A stretch of DNA of 64,000 nucleotides from Ottelia alismoides. Its lineage: Eukaryota > Streptophyta > Magnoliopsida > Alismatales > Hydrocharitaceae. The translations under genes and the position numbers were made by a program. The stretch covers positions 124,001 through 188,000 of the forward strand of contig JAZKJV010002611.1 of NCBI GenBank assembly GCA_037367405.1, in the 5' to 3' direction. The notes below the pieces were generated by a model. The model had not been told where the DNA came from. It did no database searches and saw only the letters and a program-made list of their open reading frames with translations. Of the stretch, positions 53,119-63,780 are shown in pieces (positions within the stretch are counted from its first letter, which is position 1; each line of letters opens with the position of its first letter).

Positions 53119-53514
53119 CAAGGTTGCAAAAGTTGGTAGTCGGTATTCGGTCTGTCAAGTCACTGACTAAGGATTAATCGACAGTCGGGTGATTAATCAG
53201 ATTTAGTCGGATTTTAATCAGCTTTAATTTATAAATATATAAATCATTTTTATACATATATTATTATATATTTACATAGATTTATATATATTTTTACAAT
53301 CATAATGAATTACAAGAAGTAATTGAATTTAAATAAAACATTAAGCGTATCAGAATAAGTTTGTTTTTAAAAAAGTAAAAAATATGGTATCTCCGAGCAA
53401 AAAGTGGTTGACTAATGGACTTAGTCGGAATTAGTCGATACTCGGTCTGCCACCCCACTGACTAGACTAATCGAACCTACTAGTCGGCCTAGGTGGGTGA
53501 CTTTTACAACATTG
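53119..53514. mobile_element. AGTCGG-family hAT MITE, copy 3
   Basis: Perfect 8-bp TSD GCTCGTTG (53111-53118 and 53515-53522). Ends are CAAGGTTGCAAAAG and, as reverse complement, CAATGTTGTAAAAG. 396 bp, with the same AGTCGG words and AT-rich centre as copies 1, 2 and 4. It lies in copia pol. Confidence 0.92.
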
Positions 53515-54610
53515 GCTCGTTGTATGCTAGATATATACAAAATCCAGATGTCTGCCATGTAACGGGAGTGGTAAGTTGTTACCAATCCTACTATAGAGAT
53601 AAACCCTTAATTGAAGTAATAATAAACATCTTCACGAACACAAGACTTTAGAGATAGTGATATCAAAATCTTATCTTTAAGAACTTAAGACTTTGTAGAT
53701 TTTGATCTAAAAGTCTTACCTACACATACCTTACAAGACTTAAGGTTATGTCTTAATCTAAGGAGTAGAGATCTCCATGCTTAAGGGTATTCCGATAAGG
53801 ATGATAGAAATCCCTTGCTGGTTATAATAATTATTGAGTTGTGGTGCCAAAGACTAAAACTAGCAAGATGCAAAGCGCTATGGATACTTTAACAAGATTG
53901 AGTATTGGTGATGCAACATTCGCATTTGATGCGAGCACTGTTACTATGCGATATACAAGTCTGTGAAAGGACTTGGCATAGTCTCTTGGGACAAAGTGAA
54001 TAGTCAGTTGGCCAAGCCATCTTGATACCATACAACTGTTGATTCAAAGGTTGGATCAAAGAGATTGGTGTAGGGTTGAATGTCTGAAGAGTTAGATTGG
54101 AGACTTAACCAATCTAACTAAGACCTATGTCTTACGTTGTCACATATAGGCACGCATCCTTTGATCGGAGACAGATGTATTACTATATGTCTAAGGATAT
54201 ACATTAGGCAGACTATTAGGTTGATGACCTAATTAAGGTTTATACATCGATGAGAGGTTGTGCATATGAGGGCATATGAGTAATACAATCTCTCAAAGGG
54301 ATCATACATGTTCACTATTAAACCAGAAGACATGAGCTCACTCATGAGATATTGGGTAAACCAAATTCCAATGTTGGTTGTCTTGTTTTGGAAACAAGAT
54401 ATGAAATATGATATATGCTTTTGGAAAGCATATGATCAATACCAACTCCCAATGATCGAATGAGAAACTTAAGGATAAAACCCTAAAGGAGACAGTTTAA
54501 ATAAGATCTGAATTTTGAGTTTAATTGTAGTCTTCCGGTATGCAGGATGTACATTACATGTATTAGGAATGCTCGAGGGTGATGTGATCTTAATCGATTG
54601 TATAACCATG

Positions 54611-56855
54611 TGGGTCGTAATTTTGGTGGAGACGTATTCCTAGATGACCTCCTTGTTTGTGCCTAAGGTCTATCGACGGAAGATGTTGGGAAGTTGCTTC
54701 ACCTCTCGCACATGACGGCGGGGTTGGTACATTGGAGGATACCTCTCTTGCGGAATGGGGGATGCGATTCTAGGAGGGAAGGTGTTTTCTCAGTCAGAGA
54801 GGCTCCGCTTGGGCAGAGCTGTGCGACGATTAAGGAGGCTCTGGGGTCGATCTTGAATGTGACTTGTATTGTTGCCGAAGTACGTTGGATAGGAGAGGAC
54901 GTCGCTGACATTTCTCCGGTACGTTTCATTGGGGCATCATTTTTCCTGGAGGTGCGCGAAAGGCCGAAGCTCGACAATGCGGGGGCGGAGGGCGTCGTGT
55001 CGGGAGAGGAGCCGAAAAGGGAAAGCCCTGCATTCAGCTGTTTTAAAAAACACATGACTTTTGTGGAAGCTTGCGTGGTTTGTGACGTAAGCCAAGACCC
55101 GAGGACCAAACAACCAATATTGGGACGCGAGCCTCCTATGGGGGGGTCGTTTCGAGTCGGTTTGTTAGGGAGGTGTGATGTGGCGGTGCCTCGTTTGATT
55201 TTATCGGATCCAAGGGGAGGGATATGAATCCTCTATTATTGACGATCCATCTCGTATTCAGGATTCTGGCTGTGATGGCGGGATGGACACGGTGGCTGCT
55301 GCTATTTCAAGTGTCCAGAATCCAAAACATGTGGAGGAGCGGCTTTCTTTTCAGTGGCGCTCAGATTCGGTTGGAGGAACACGATCTTTTTCGGATGGAT
55401 GGAGAGTGCTCTTGGTTGGAGAATGGGGCACAAGAGAGGCATGTGGACTTGCGGGAGAGGGAGAGGGAGAGGGGGGTTCGAAGGGGGTGGCGGGGACTTC
55501 GAAGGGGTCGGATGCACCGCGGGAGTCGAAGAACGGGGGTTCGAAGGGGTTGGTGAGGACCTCTTTAACTCTGGTGGGTAGACGGGAGGAAATTGGGGGT
55601 TTGGGCGATGAGGCGGGGTCGCAGGGGAGGCATTCGCTGACGGTGTGGCTCAGCACAGAGAAGTGGAGATGTAGTGTTTTCGGATATGCTTTACTCAGGG
55701 CAACTTGCAGGAAAGGAGGTTTCGTCGTTCAACTATTTACGGGAAACTGGATGCGATTCTCATTGCGTCTTTGTTCAAAGGGCGTGCTGTCGTGCTGGTT
55801 GGAAGGTGGGATCGGAAGATGTACAGGAGCAGTGTGTGGCAGTGGCGCTTCGGGAAGTCGACTTCATGTGGATGGAGGGCTTGTAATAGGGATGTGGAAG
55901 TGCCTGCAGGGGTGACGAAGGATGTTGAGGGGAGCATGGAAAGGGAAGGTGCTAACTTGCATCGGAGTTGTGCCACCAAAATGGGGATCTCACAATTTTC
56001 AATGAATGTGATGTGATGGAATGTCAGAAGTTTGGGACAGAGGGAAAAGAGGACAACGGTGAAAGATATGTTAATGGAGAGAAGGGTGGACGTGGTGATG
56101 TTGCAGGAAATTAAAGTCGTGTGAGATTTGGAAGGGTTGTGGATTGAGGTAAGAGGAGCCACTTTGGGGGAGGTCAAAGTGATTGAATCGACGGGGTCTG
56201 CAGGGGGAATCACGACGACCTAGAATGGAGGTAAATTGGAGATGGTGGAGGATGAGGTGTGGTGTGTGCATTCGCTCTCCATCTTGTTACGGCGTTAGCC
56301 TGATGGAACGATGTTCGTTGCGATTAATGTATATGGCCCCTGTGGCGGGGGCAACCTTGCGGTGTGGATAAGCTGTTCTTGGGCAGGGCAGGATTCCTTG
56401 GTATGGTGTGGATCATCGGGAGAGATTTCAATGTGACATTGCACCCGGAAGATCGGTCGGGGGAGCAAGGTGGGAGAGGTAATGGCTCTGCGGAGATTTG
56501 GAAGATGGTGGACGAGCTTGGGCTCCAAGTGATTGATGTTGTTGGATGTATGTATACATGGCTGAATTCGAGATCATGATCGTGCATTGACAGATTTATG
56601 TTATCCACGAAGGCACTCATGTTATTTTCTATGGCTAGGGCGCTACCCAAGGCGCACTCGGATAACACACCACTTTTGTGGTACTCGTGGTAGGGTGTAT
56701 GTCCTCGCTCTATCTTCAGGTTTGAGAATGCTTGGTTGTTGGAGGAGGGATTCTGGGAGTCTGGCAGAGTTTTGGGTCGCATGTCGACCGTCGAGGTCTG
56801 CAATGGCCAGATTTGCATACAAGTTCGTCGAGCTCAGGAGATTTATGATGGCTTT
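54611..56855 (+). mobile_element. L1 LINE 5' part (copy C), cut by a copia
   Basis: The start directly follows big-copia LTR sequence (AACCATG at 54604-54610). 54694-55915 reads as ORF1-like sequence in overlapping frames, including a Gly-rich repeat (RGFEGVG words about 55470-55560). ORF2 starts near 56007 with VMXWNVRSLGQREKR-type sequence and VVMLQEIK (about 56094). The endonuclease continues with RDFNVTLHPEDRSG (about 56424) and a TWLNSRS-stop-SCIDRF block (about 56560-56600). It ends inside the domain at 56855, where the copia LTR begins. The rest of the L1 is missing from the other side of the copia. Confidence 0.72.
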
Positions 56856-57027
56856 TGTTGGGAAAGTGAGAGAACTTATTTATTCCATCAACCCTAGGCT
56901 CTCTTATATAGGAGAGTAGCCTATGGATAAATTACATCAACAGAAAAGAAAAATAACGTAGAGGTACATAAGAGAATAATATATGTTTACACTCCCTCTC
57001 AAGATGGAGCGTAGATATCAATCACGC

Positions 57028-58050
57028 TCAGCTTGGATGCACACTTCTGAAATGGGCCTCGCAGTAGTGCCTTAGTAAAAATATCTGCTGTTTGATTCTC
57101 TGAACTAACATGGGATGCAGCAATGAATCCTTCTGAATCATGTCACGTATAAAGTGACAATCAACTTCAATGTGCTTGGTTCGTTCATGGAATGCTGGAT
57201 TATTTGTAATGAACAAGGCCGCCTGATTGTCACATTCCAAAGCCATAGGAAGTGGAACTTCTATATGTAAATCTGTAAGCACAACCTTTACCCACATCAT
57301 TTCTGTGCTCACCTGGGCCATAGCCCTATACACAGATTCAACACTAGACCGTGCCACTACAGTCTGTTTCTTGCTCCTCCACGAGACTAGAGAATCTCCA
57401 ACATATATCGCAAACCCAGAGGTGGACTTCCTGTCCTTGGGACACCCTGCGTAATCTGCATCTGCATAGGCTGAGATAGTAGTCTCTTTGCCCTTCTTGA
57501 ACAACAAACCTGCATCTGGAGATGACTTGAGGTACCCGAGTATCATATGTATGGCATCCATGTGTACCTGACGTGGTTGCTCCATGAACTGGCTCACGTG
57601 ACTCATAGCAAAGGCTATATCAGGCCCAATAATCGTAATATAAAGAAGTTTACCCACCAGTTCTCTGTATCTTCTACTATCCACCTCCTATGTATCACCA
57701 TCATATAGCTTCATACTAGGGTCCATAGGTGTGGTAGCAGGTCGGCAACCAAGCATTCCCGTTTCACTCAACAGGTCGGTGACATATTTCTTCTGAGACA
57801 TTACCAACCCATAAGGATTTCTGGCAAACTCCAGTCCCAGAAAATTTCTAAGGACCCCAAGATCCTTGGTGACGAATTCCCGACTCAGCATTTCTTTCGC
57901 CTCCTTTATTCCCTGTTCATCATCACCTGTAATTATAATGTCATCTACATAGACCATGATTGCAATAATACCTCTGGAAGTCTTTTGTACAAACAAGGAA
58001 TGATCAGCATTGGCATGTAAATGGCGGTGACATGTAAATGGCATCATCAT
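57028..58050 (-). pseudogene. Copia RT C-terminal half and RNase H
   Basis: RT: 58050-57688, with HSLFVQKTSRGIIAIMVYVD containing the YVDD box, REFVTKDLG and NFLGLEFA. One TAG at the junction is followed by RNase H 57684-57028, with RRYRELVGKLLYITIIGPDI, ADADYAGCPKDRKSTSGFAI, SWRSKKQTVVARSS, ECDNQAALFI and [10 protein letters not shown], then the frame shifts near its end. With only a few disabling changes besides the deletions, the element is young. Confidence 0.9.
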
Positions 58051-58086
58051 TATTATTAGCAGGGGGTATCAACTGATCACCAGAGG

Positions 58087-58590
58087 CTAAAAATACATGA
58101 TAGATTCAAAAAATGTAACATCTGCACTAACAAGGTACCGCCTGCATAAAGGATCGTAACACTTGTACCCTTTCTGAGTTCTGGGGTACCCAACGAAGAC
58201 ACACGTGACAACCCTAGGAGAGACCTTGTCAGTCCCTCGAGACAACTGGTGGACAAACGCAACAGAACCGAACACACGCGGAGTAAGGGAGAATAATTCT
58301 TTTCCAGGGAAGATAAGGGAGAAGGGGATCTTCTCACCTAGAACAGATGACGGCATACGATTGATTAGGTAACATGCTGTAAGAACAACGTCACCCCAGA
58401 AAGAGTGAGGAGTATGACTCTGTATAAGAAGCGACCTGGTTACATCCAATAAATGGTGATGTTTCCTTTCGGCAACCCCATTCTGTTGGGAGGTATAGGC
58501 ACAAGGTGTCTGGTGGACGATTCCTTGGGATGAAAAATAACTGGATAGGGCATGAGTACACAATTCCAGGGCATTATCACTTCTCTGGCG
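58087..58590 (-). pseudogene. Copia integrase C-terminal half
   Basis: The reading contains RSDNALELC (the second catalytic aspartate region), GIVHQTPCAYTSQQNGVAER (with the third catalytic glutamate), LPSSVLGEK-like and FVGYPRTQKGYKCYDP, then a stop after ESIMYF. The HHCC zinc region and first aspartate are missing. Confidence 0.88.
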
Positions 58591-58596
58591 TGGCTG

Positions 58597-59050
58597 TCAG
58601 GGGCATGAAGCTGTACAACTTCTCGAACATCCCTCGTAGAGATGTGTATAGTTAGTGTAGAGGGCGTCCATTCTGCTTGATGGTGAATATTTTATGTTGG
58701 AGTTGCAGAATCTTCGTCTCATTCTTCGCTTGAGAGTATGTGGTAGCCAGAATATCCCACATTGCTTTGGCCGTGGGCTGATGAAGAATATCATTGGCAA
58801 TCTCGATTGCCAGAGTTCCAGATAGCCATACTTTGGCATATGCATCATCTGCCTCCCACGAGGCATTAACTCCAGTCTTCTCAGCAGGCTCTTCTTCGGT
58901 AAGAATGTGCTTCTTATCGGTTGACTTCATCATACTCATGAACTGCATCGCACACAATTCATAGTTCATACCATCCATCTTTACAATCGGCGCTGGACCT
59001 CGAAAGGCGCCTATAGATGGAATATCTGCCTTGCTTTCTGACATACTGGT
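58597..59050 (-). pseudogene. Copia gag N-terminal part
   Basis: The likely start is the methionine of MSESKADIPS (near 59043) rather than the upstream leader methionine at 59131. The frame contains FRGPAPIVKMDGMNYELCAM, DDAYAKVWLSGTLAIEIAND and AKAMWDILATTYSQ, the copia gag (UBN2-type) core. It stops at 58652 and continues in another frame to 58597. The zinc knuckle is gone, and the next copia sequence is integrase, so a deletion joins the two. Confidence 0.85.
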
Positions 59051-59584
59051 AACAGAAGACTGGAGTAGTAGACTGAAGGTATGATTGTCTACACGGACAT
59101 GTACGGGTTTAGTTGCATGTGTAGACTTCAAGCAACCAAACCCATTTCTTTGGAGGCTTGCGCGCTTGGCTTAGGGTTCTACAGGTCTCGCAGCCTAATG
59201 CACACAGAAGGTGCACATGGCGCTAGAAATACGTGCAAGGCTGGTTCGCAACGCGCTGAGGGTGAGATGGGAGGCACAGTGCAAACCACGCGAGACAGCG
59301 CACACGCGCACGCGAGCAGGCGTGCCGAGAATGCACAGAAGAGCGTCTGTGTGCGCACAGAAGGTGCACGTGAGGCGCACGAGGCAGGCGCTCGATGGGG
59401 GCAGGCGCGCGATCGCGCGAGATGCGCGCAGGAGGCGCAGACGATCGCACGAGCATCGCAGGTGATCATGCGAGAGGCGCAGGAGCAAACACGTGTTGGA
59501 GGCGGAGGCGCATGACCGGAGATGCGCTGGAGACCGAGACACGAAGCCGGCGGTGCGCGGAGGGAGAGAGGCTTGGCGGTGGGG

Positions 59585-59599
59585 CTAGGGTTAGGGTTC
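59585..59599. repeat. Telomere-like words in the leader of the young copia
   Basis: CTAGGGTTAGGGTTC lies about 25-40 bp from the primer site, at the same place as the TTTAGGG words of the copia at 7505. Confidence 0.6.
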
Positions 59600-60404
59600 A
59601 AGAACTCCGGTCTAGGACCGTCGCTCAGATACCATGTTGGGAAAATGAGAAAACTTATTTATTCCATCAACCCTAGGCTCTCTTATATAGGAGAGTAGCC
59701 TATGGGTAAATTAAAGAAAAGGTTCAACAGAAAAGAAAAATAACGCAGAGGTACATAAGAGAATAATATATGTTTACAGTAGTGCATATCCATCATCCAA
59801 TTTTATATAAGAGTGAGTCTAACCCTAGCTTTTTCCTTTAAGAAAGAAATACACAATTAAGTTGAAGGCAATTGTTTCATCAATTTTCTCTCTCTAAACC
59901 ATAATGCGCGTCCACCCTCTCCCTCTCCTTCAACCATATGGTCGTTCCCATGACTTGGGTTTGTGAAGATCGCAGTTGTTGTCGTTCTATCGTCTTATTG
60001 CCGAATCGACTGCTCATGACTCTTCGTCACCTCGTGCTCTTGAAGAAGACGTCATATTTCATGAGATGAAATCATGGGATTACATGCTCGAATCATCGCC
60101 TTTGATTGTGGGAAGCACGCGTTTCATCCATACACCCACAAGTGTTTTCTCGTCAGGTCGGACTTGAGAAAAGAGGCCTCTCCCTTTAGAGGTTATGAGA
60201 TTGCGGTCATACTTCAAGAGGTAATCCTTATACGTTACGTGATCAATGATGAAATGACCTGGGAATTATTCACATGTCGTGTGATTTCATCAATTTTTTT
60301 AATTTCCACTGCTCCATCGACTAGTATGATTAGTCAACTCTAGATCGCATACGATGCGATCTCCACACTTCTGTGATGTACGAATCTTTGATAGACTCCC
60401 TTCA

Positions 60405-61607
60405 ACCCCCTTCCTATCTCGCACTTTAAATACGCTTAGAACGACGCTGAGGCATTTGGGATTGGTGTCACGAATGGGATTGGTGTCACGAATTCTTGTT
60501 GATGGCCAGCAATCGGGTTCGAACCCTTCTGCTACTTTGGTTACCTTGAAAGTTTCTGATTTGTGTGCATCGAAGTCAGTTTGCTTCATTCAAGTGGGAA
60601 GAGCTTCCTTTCGTAGTCGGGTACATGTTCTCCCCCCACGCACCGGTGATCGGAAGCCTCACCTCCGGTTCGAAAGCAAGATCTTCAACGATGAGGATCC
60701 ACCCATTACTTGAATCCTCTAAGGATCTGATGTCGCATTCAATGCATCCAAAGTTGGAACTTTTTGAAAAATTGTCTAATCTTACGGATCTGAGGACTCC
60801 GCCTCAGTCTCTCGCTCCAACTTTGGAAAGATCAGTGGAGCAATCACGAAACCACTTCTTCTCGAGAGCAAGCTCCCGTTGTCGCCTTACTTGTTAGGGC
60901 TCCTTCTGAATTAGGGAGCTCTTAATGTAAACCCACTTCTCATCTCAGATCCAGACTAATTCTTGTCCAAGTCTCCTTCGAAGAGTCCTCGATTCTAGAC
61001 TCGGGTCTTGCACCGACTGTTTTTCTAAACCCGACTACTATTTTGGAAACGGTCTTCGACAAAGAGTTCGACCTGGTTATGTATGCTGATCATGTGCAAC
61101 ACATGAAGTGGTTTCTGCCCTGTCAGGCTTGTTATCCTGTTCGACCTTATCGTCTGTACCGAAGATCTTAGATCCTCAAAGTAGAAAGTTGTTTTCCCAT
61201 CAGCCAGTAGTTGAAGAGGACCATTGAAGCCCTGCAGAAAGTCCTTTCGTGGGGTTGGACGATTTTGAAGCTACGACTGAGATGACGAAACCTTCTTTGA
61301 CTCATATGATTGTTGATGCTAATCTCGCTCTTAATACTAAAGTTCTCATGCCGAACCTTGGCACCTTGGTGATATTAAACAGATCGGTCCAAGAGCTAGA
61401 GGTGGCTGTGGAGCAAGCCCCTCCAACACCCCTCCTGATTACTGAGCTTGGGTCCATTGCCCTGGCTTCTTCCGATAACTCCTCTACTGTGGGTCTGAAC
61501 ACTTGTAAAGGGAAAAGTTATCGGACTTGGAATTGCACAAAGGCAGGAAAAAGGGGTCCGTGGTGATTTCTGAGCAAAATTCTAATATTGCGGTAGCAAC
61601 AGGTGCA
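60405..61607 (+). pseudogene. L1 ORF1 remnant (copy D)
   Basis: Overlapping open stretches at 60354-60713, 60565-60897 and 61249-61566 give a basic then acidic, serine-rich protein. No zinc knuckle is seen. It is taken as ORF1 because it is followed, after the AGTCGG MITE, by a TAATG stop/start overlap (62056-62060) and an L1 ORF2 of the same family as the copy at 39.3-43.0 kb. Confidence 0.5.
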
Positions 61608-61615
61608 ATTCGAAT

Positions 61616-62026
61616 CAAGATTGCAAAAGTCGGTCGACTAGGCGGCCCGACTAGTCGAGTCGGGGGGGGGGGGGGGTAGCAGACTCGACTAGGCCTAGTC
61701 GGTCTACCCGACTAGTCGGGCTTTTACAACAACCTTTTTTATTTTTATTTGTTTTTCACTTTTTTAAAGCAAACATACTCTAATATGCTTAATTTTATAT
61801 TTAAAGTCAATTACTTCTTTTGTTTCATCATGATGTCATATAAAATGTACAAATATATGCATATACATACGAATATATGTATAAAAATTGATTTATATAT
61901 TTAAAATAATTAAAAATTCAAAACTGACTAATAACCGACTAATTCCGACCAGTCGCCCGACTGCCGACTAATCCTTAGTAGGTGAACCCGCCGACCGAGT
62001 ACGGACTACCGCTTTCTGCAACCTTG
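61616..62026 (-). mobile_element. AGTCGG-family hAT MITE, copy 4, inverted
   Basis: The 8-bp TSD is ATTCGAAT (61608-61615) against GTTCGAAT (62027-62034), one mismatch. The right end, read in reverse, is CAAGGTTGCAGAAAGCGGTA, identical to copy 1 at that point. The left end reads CAAGATTGCAAAAGTCGG. 411 bp; contains a run of 15 G (61662-61676). It lies between L1 ORF1 and ORF2. Confidence 0.92.
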
Positions 62027-62058
62027 GTTCGAATTGTGGGACCTACCATTGTTGCTTA

Positions 62059-63640
62059 ATGAAGGTCTTAACATGGAATGCGATGGGTCTGGGTGACTCA
62101 GATAAACAAAGATCCATAGGATCTCTGTTAATAGATTGTGGTTGCGATGTGGTGATGTTGCACGAAACCAAACTTTTTCTCTGTACTTATGTCCTCCGGA
62201 GGTCGTTGGGTGTTGTCCTTCTAAATGAATTCATGTCGTTGGACGTTATTTGCTCCACGTTTGGTTTGCTAGTTGCTTGGAATGACTCAACATTCTTCTT
62301 GATATTCGAATAAAGGGGAACTCATGTTCTTTCAGTTCTGTTGGAGCACGATCAGTTGAGAAATTAGTTTGCCTTCTCTTGTATGTACGACCCCTGTGAT
62401 CAAACTCAATGAACGATCTTTTGGGTGGACCTCAGGACAACCGGAGACTCCTTCCAAGTCATGCCTTGTCTTGCGGGAGGTGACTTCAATGTCACCTTAC
62501 TTTCACCAGATAGACCTCGCTTGAGAGGAGACCAGGACCATGGGTCTATTGATTTTGTTCATTTGCTTGATGACTTGGAGCTTGAGGTGATGGATGTGTT
62601 AGACACAAAATAAACATGGAGAAACTCCGGATCTCACTCTCGTATTATCGTTTTTGTCCTTGATGGAGCTTTTGGAGGATTTTCCTTTGTCGACGTCCTC
62701 CTCCAAGACTCTTTCCAGGTCTGATCATATGCCTTTAGTATGGGACTCTGGTGTTGTCTCGCCAAGACATGGTTTTTTTAGAGTTAAGAGAGCTTCGCTA
62801 CACGAGGAGAGGTTCAAAGATTTGATTTCAAGCCATTGTCCTCCATTGTGGTCTTGGGCTCTACAGCATTACACACGTCTCAGAAGATTACCTCTTTGCG
62901 TGCACGAATTTGTGTTTTCAAGGACTTAGAGAGTGAAGGGTCTGATGTGTAGAGGTTGAATCAGAATTGGGCATAATCGATGGATTGGAAGACATCAGAA
63001 ATCTCTTGCGGGAGGAGCTCAGTGAGAGAGCGGTTGCACAAAGAATTATCATGGGGGAAGATAAGAAAAGTGTAGCAGAATGGAAGAAGAAATCTCAGCA
63101 TACTTGGCTCAAAGAGGGTGATGCGAACACATCCTACTTCTACAAAGTGGCTAGCGGGAGGTGTCATCATAATAAGATTAGTTACATTGAGGAAAATGGA
63201 TATAAAGTGTAGTGTGGAGGGTGATCGTGAAATGGGGCAGGCTATTACAGACAACTTTCGTGCTTTCTCGAGAAGAAATGTGGATCGATTATGGAGATGG
63301 TCTAGGAATGAACCTTAAACTTATCTGTTCAGCATGGCAATCACCTGGTGCAGGTCGTGACCGCGAATGAGGTGAAGATTGCAGTTTGAAACCTGAATGT
63401 AGATGATGCTCCTGGTCCGGATGGATTCTTCGTGTTCTTCTTTTGGGAATCATGGGACCTAGTGGGGATGGAGGAGGCTGATGTAGTGCAGGAATTTACA
63501 AATGCTGGCTTCAATAAACTCAACATAACTCTGATTTTTCTACTACCTAAGAAGGATGTTTCTGATGAGAGTGGAGGACTTTAGAATGATTTCTCTTTCT
63601 AATGCTACTTACCTATTGTAGCAAAAGGTCATGGCTAGTT
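62059..63640 (+). pseudogene. L1 ORF2 remnant (copy D): endonuclease and start of RT
   Basis: Starts MKVLTWNAMGLGDSD, the same start as the 42917 copy. VVMLHETK (about 62150), GGDFNVTLLSPDRPR (about 62475), a VLDTK-stop-TWRNSGSHSR block, SRSDHMPLVWDSG (about 62718), WLKEGDANTSYF (about 63106), APGPDGFFVFFFW (about 63411) and a decayed FRPISLSNATY block (about 63582) follow in order. Several stops and shifts interrupt it. It ends near 63640, where foldback-like sequence begins, so RT motifs A to C are missing. Confidence 0.82.
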
Positions 63641-63654
63641 TACACGAAATTTGA

Positions 63655-63780
63655 AACACGTATTCCATTTAATATTCTAAGTAAATCCCTAAATGATACA
63701 TTTCAAAAAAATCAAAAAAATTGAAGGGAAAGGATGTGAGCGTAGGAAAGTTACGTACATGCTAGTGTAGGCTCCCCAAT
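63655..63780. mobile_element. Solo arm of the foldback MITE family
   Basis: CGAAATTTGAA...TTTCAAAAAAATC...TAGGAAAGTTACGTACATGC...GTAGGCTCCCC follows the right arm of the 5094-5483 element from its centre to its end (GACGAAATTTGAATGAC...AAGTAGGCTCCC). The partner arm is not seen. A deletion that removed the left arm and the L1 3' end would explain the L1 break here. Confidence 0.6.

Larger units (their letters stand above)
49131..53985 (+). pseudogene. Copia pol remnant of the big nest, split by two MITEs
   Basis: Integrase: 49200-49560 (a YMTSIDDYLWYE block near 49287 and TPSKPQLNGVVGR near 49503). RT: 50205-50529 (CKWIVKGKRKPDEK near 50215), continuing at 52701 with a SWNIRFDDKCYD block after the AGTCGG MITE, and a further frame at 52914-53118 (ENSKEGFIPLRYSTDLYKG). 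It resumes at 53523 after the second MITE with words matching the SLMYAMLCTRPDICYAVG block of copia pol, and RNase H debris to about 53985. Stops are dense. The two MITE excision points restore the copia order exactly, which supports their boundaries. Confidence 0.7.
56856..59778 (-). mobile_element. Young, internally deleted Ty1/copia element lacking a TSD
   Basis: On the minus strand, the 5' LTR is 59635-59778 (144 bp) and the 3' LTR is 56856-56991 (136 bp). Both are TGTTGGGAAA...GTTTACA and nearly identical apart from one short length difference. The primer site reads TGGTATCTGAGC (59623-59634), one mismatch. The polypurine tract CATCTTGAGAGGGAG abuts the 3' LTR. The interior is about 2.6 kb and lacks the zinc knuckle, protease, first part of integrase and first part of RT. 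Flanks are GCTTT and GTAGT, which do not match. It is a relative of the small copia at 7505. Confidence 0.92.
37139..60404 (+). mobile_element. Very large, old copia nest with LTRs over 2 kb
   Basis: The 5' LTR starts at TGTTGGATAT (37139) and ends CTCCCTTCA at 45842, next to a tRNA-Met-like primer site (TGGTATCAGATCC, 45845-45857). Without insertions it is about 2.4 kb. The 3' LTR matches it in two blocks: 37269-38017 with 54016-54610, and 45217-45842 with 59781-60404. Pol remnants between them have copia order. The start of the 3' LTR is deleted. Flanking 5-mers are GTCCC (37134-37138) and ACCCC (60405-60409), too different to claim as a TSD. The nest contains at least nine later insertions. 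Confidence 0.72.

Noticed and set aside
55224..55915. Glycine-rich frames as a host glycine-rich protein
   Set aside because: They sit between L1 ORF1-like sequence and the L1 endonuclease start, are open in several frames and run antisense to proline-rich frames. They are best read as L1 ORF1 tail or linker.
59081..59676. Overlapping open frames on both strands upstream of copia gag
   Set aside because: This is the GC-rich untranslated leader of the copia between primer site and gag. The frames are open by composition, and the equivalent leader at 8240-8600 does not keep them.
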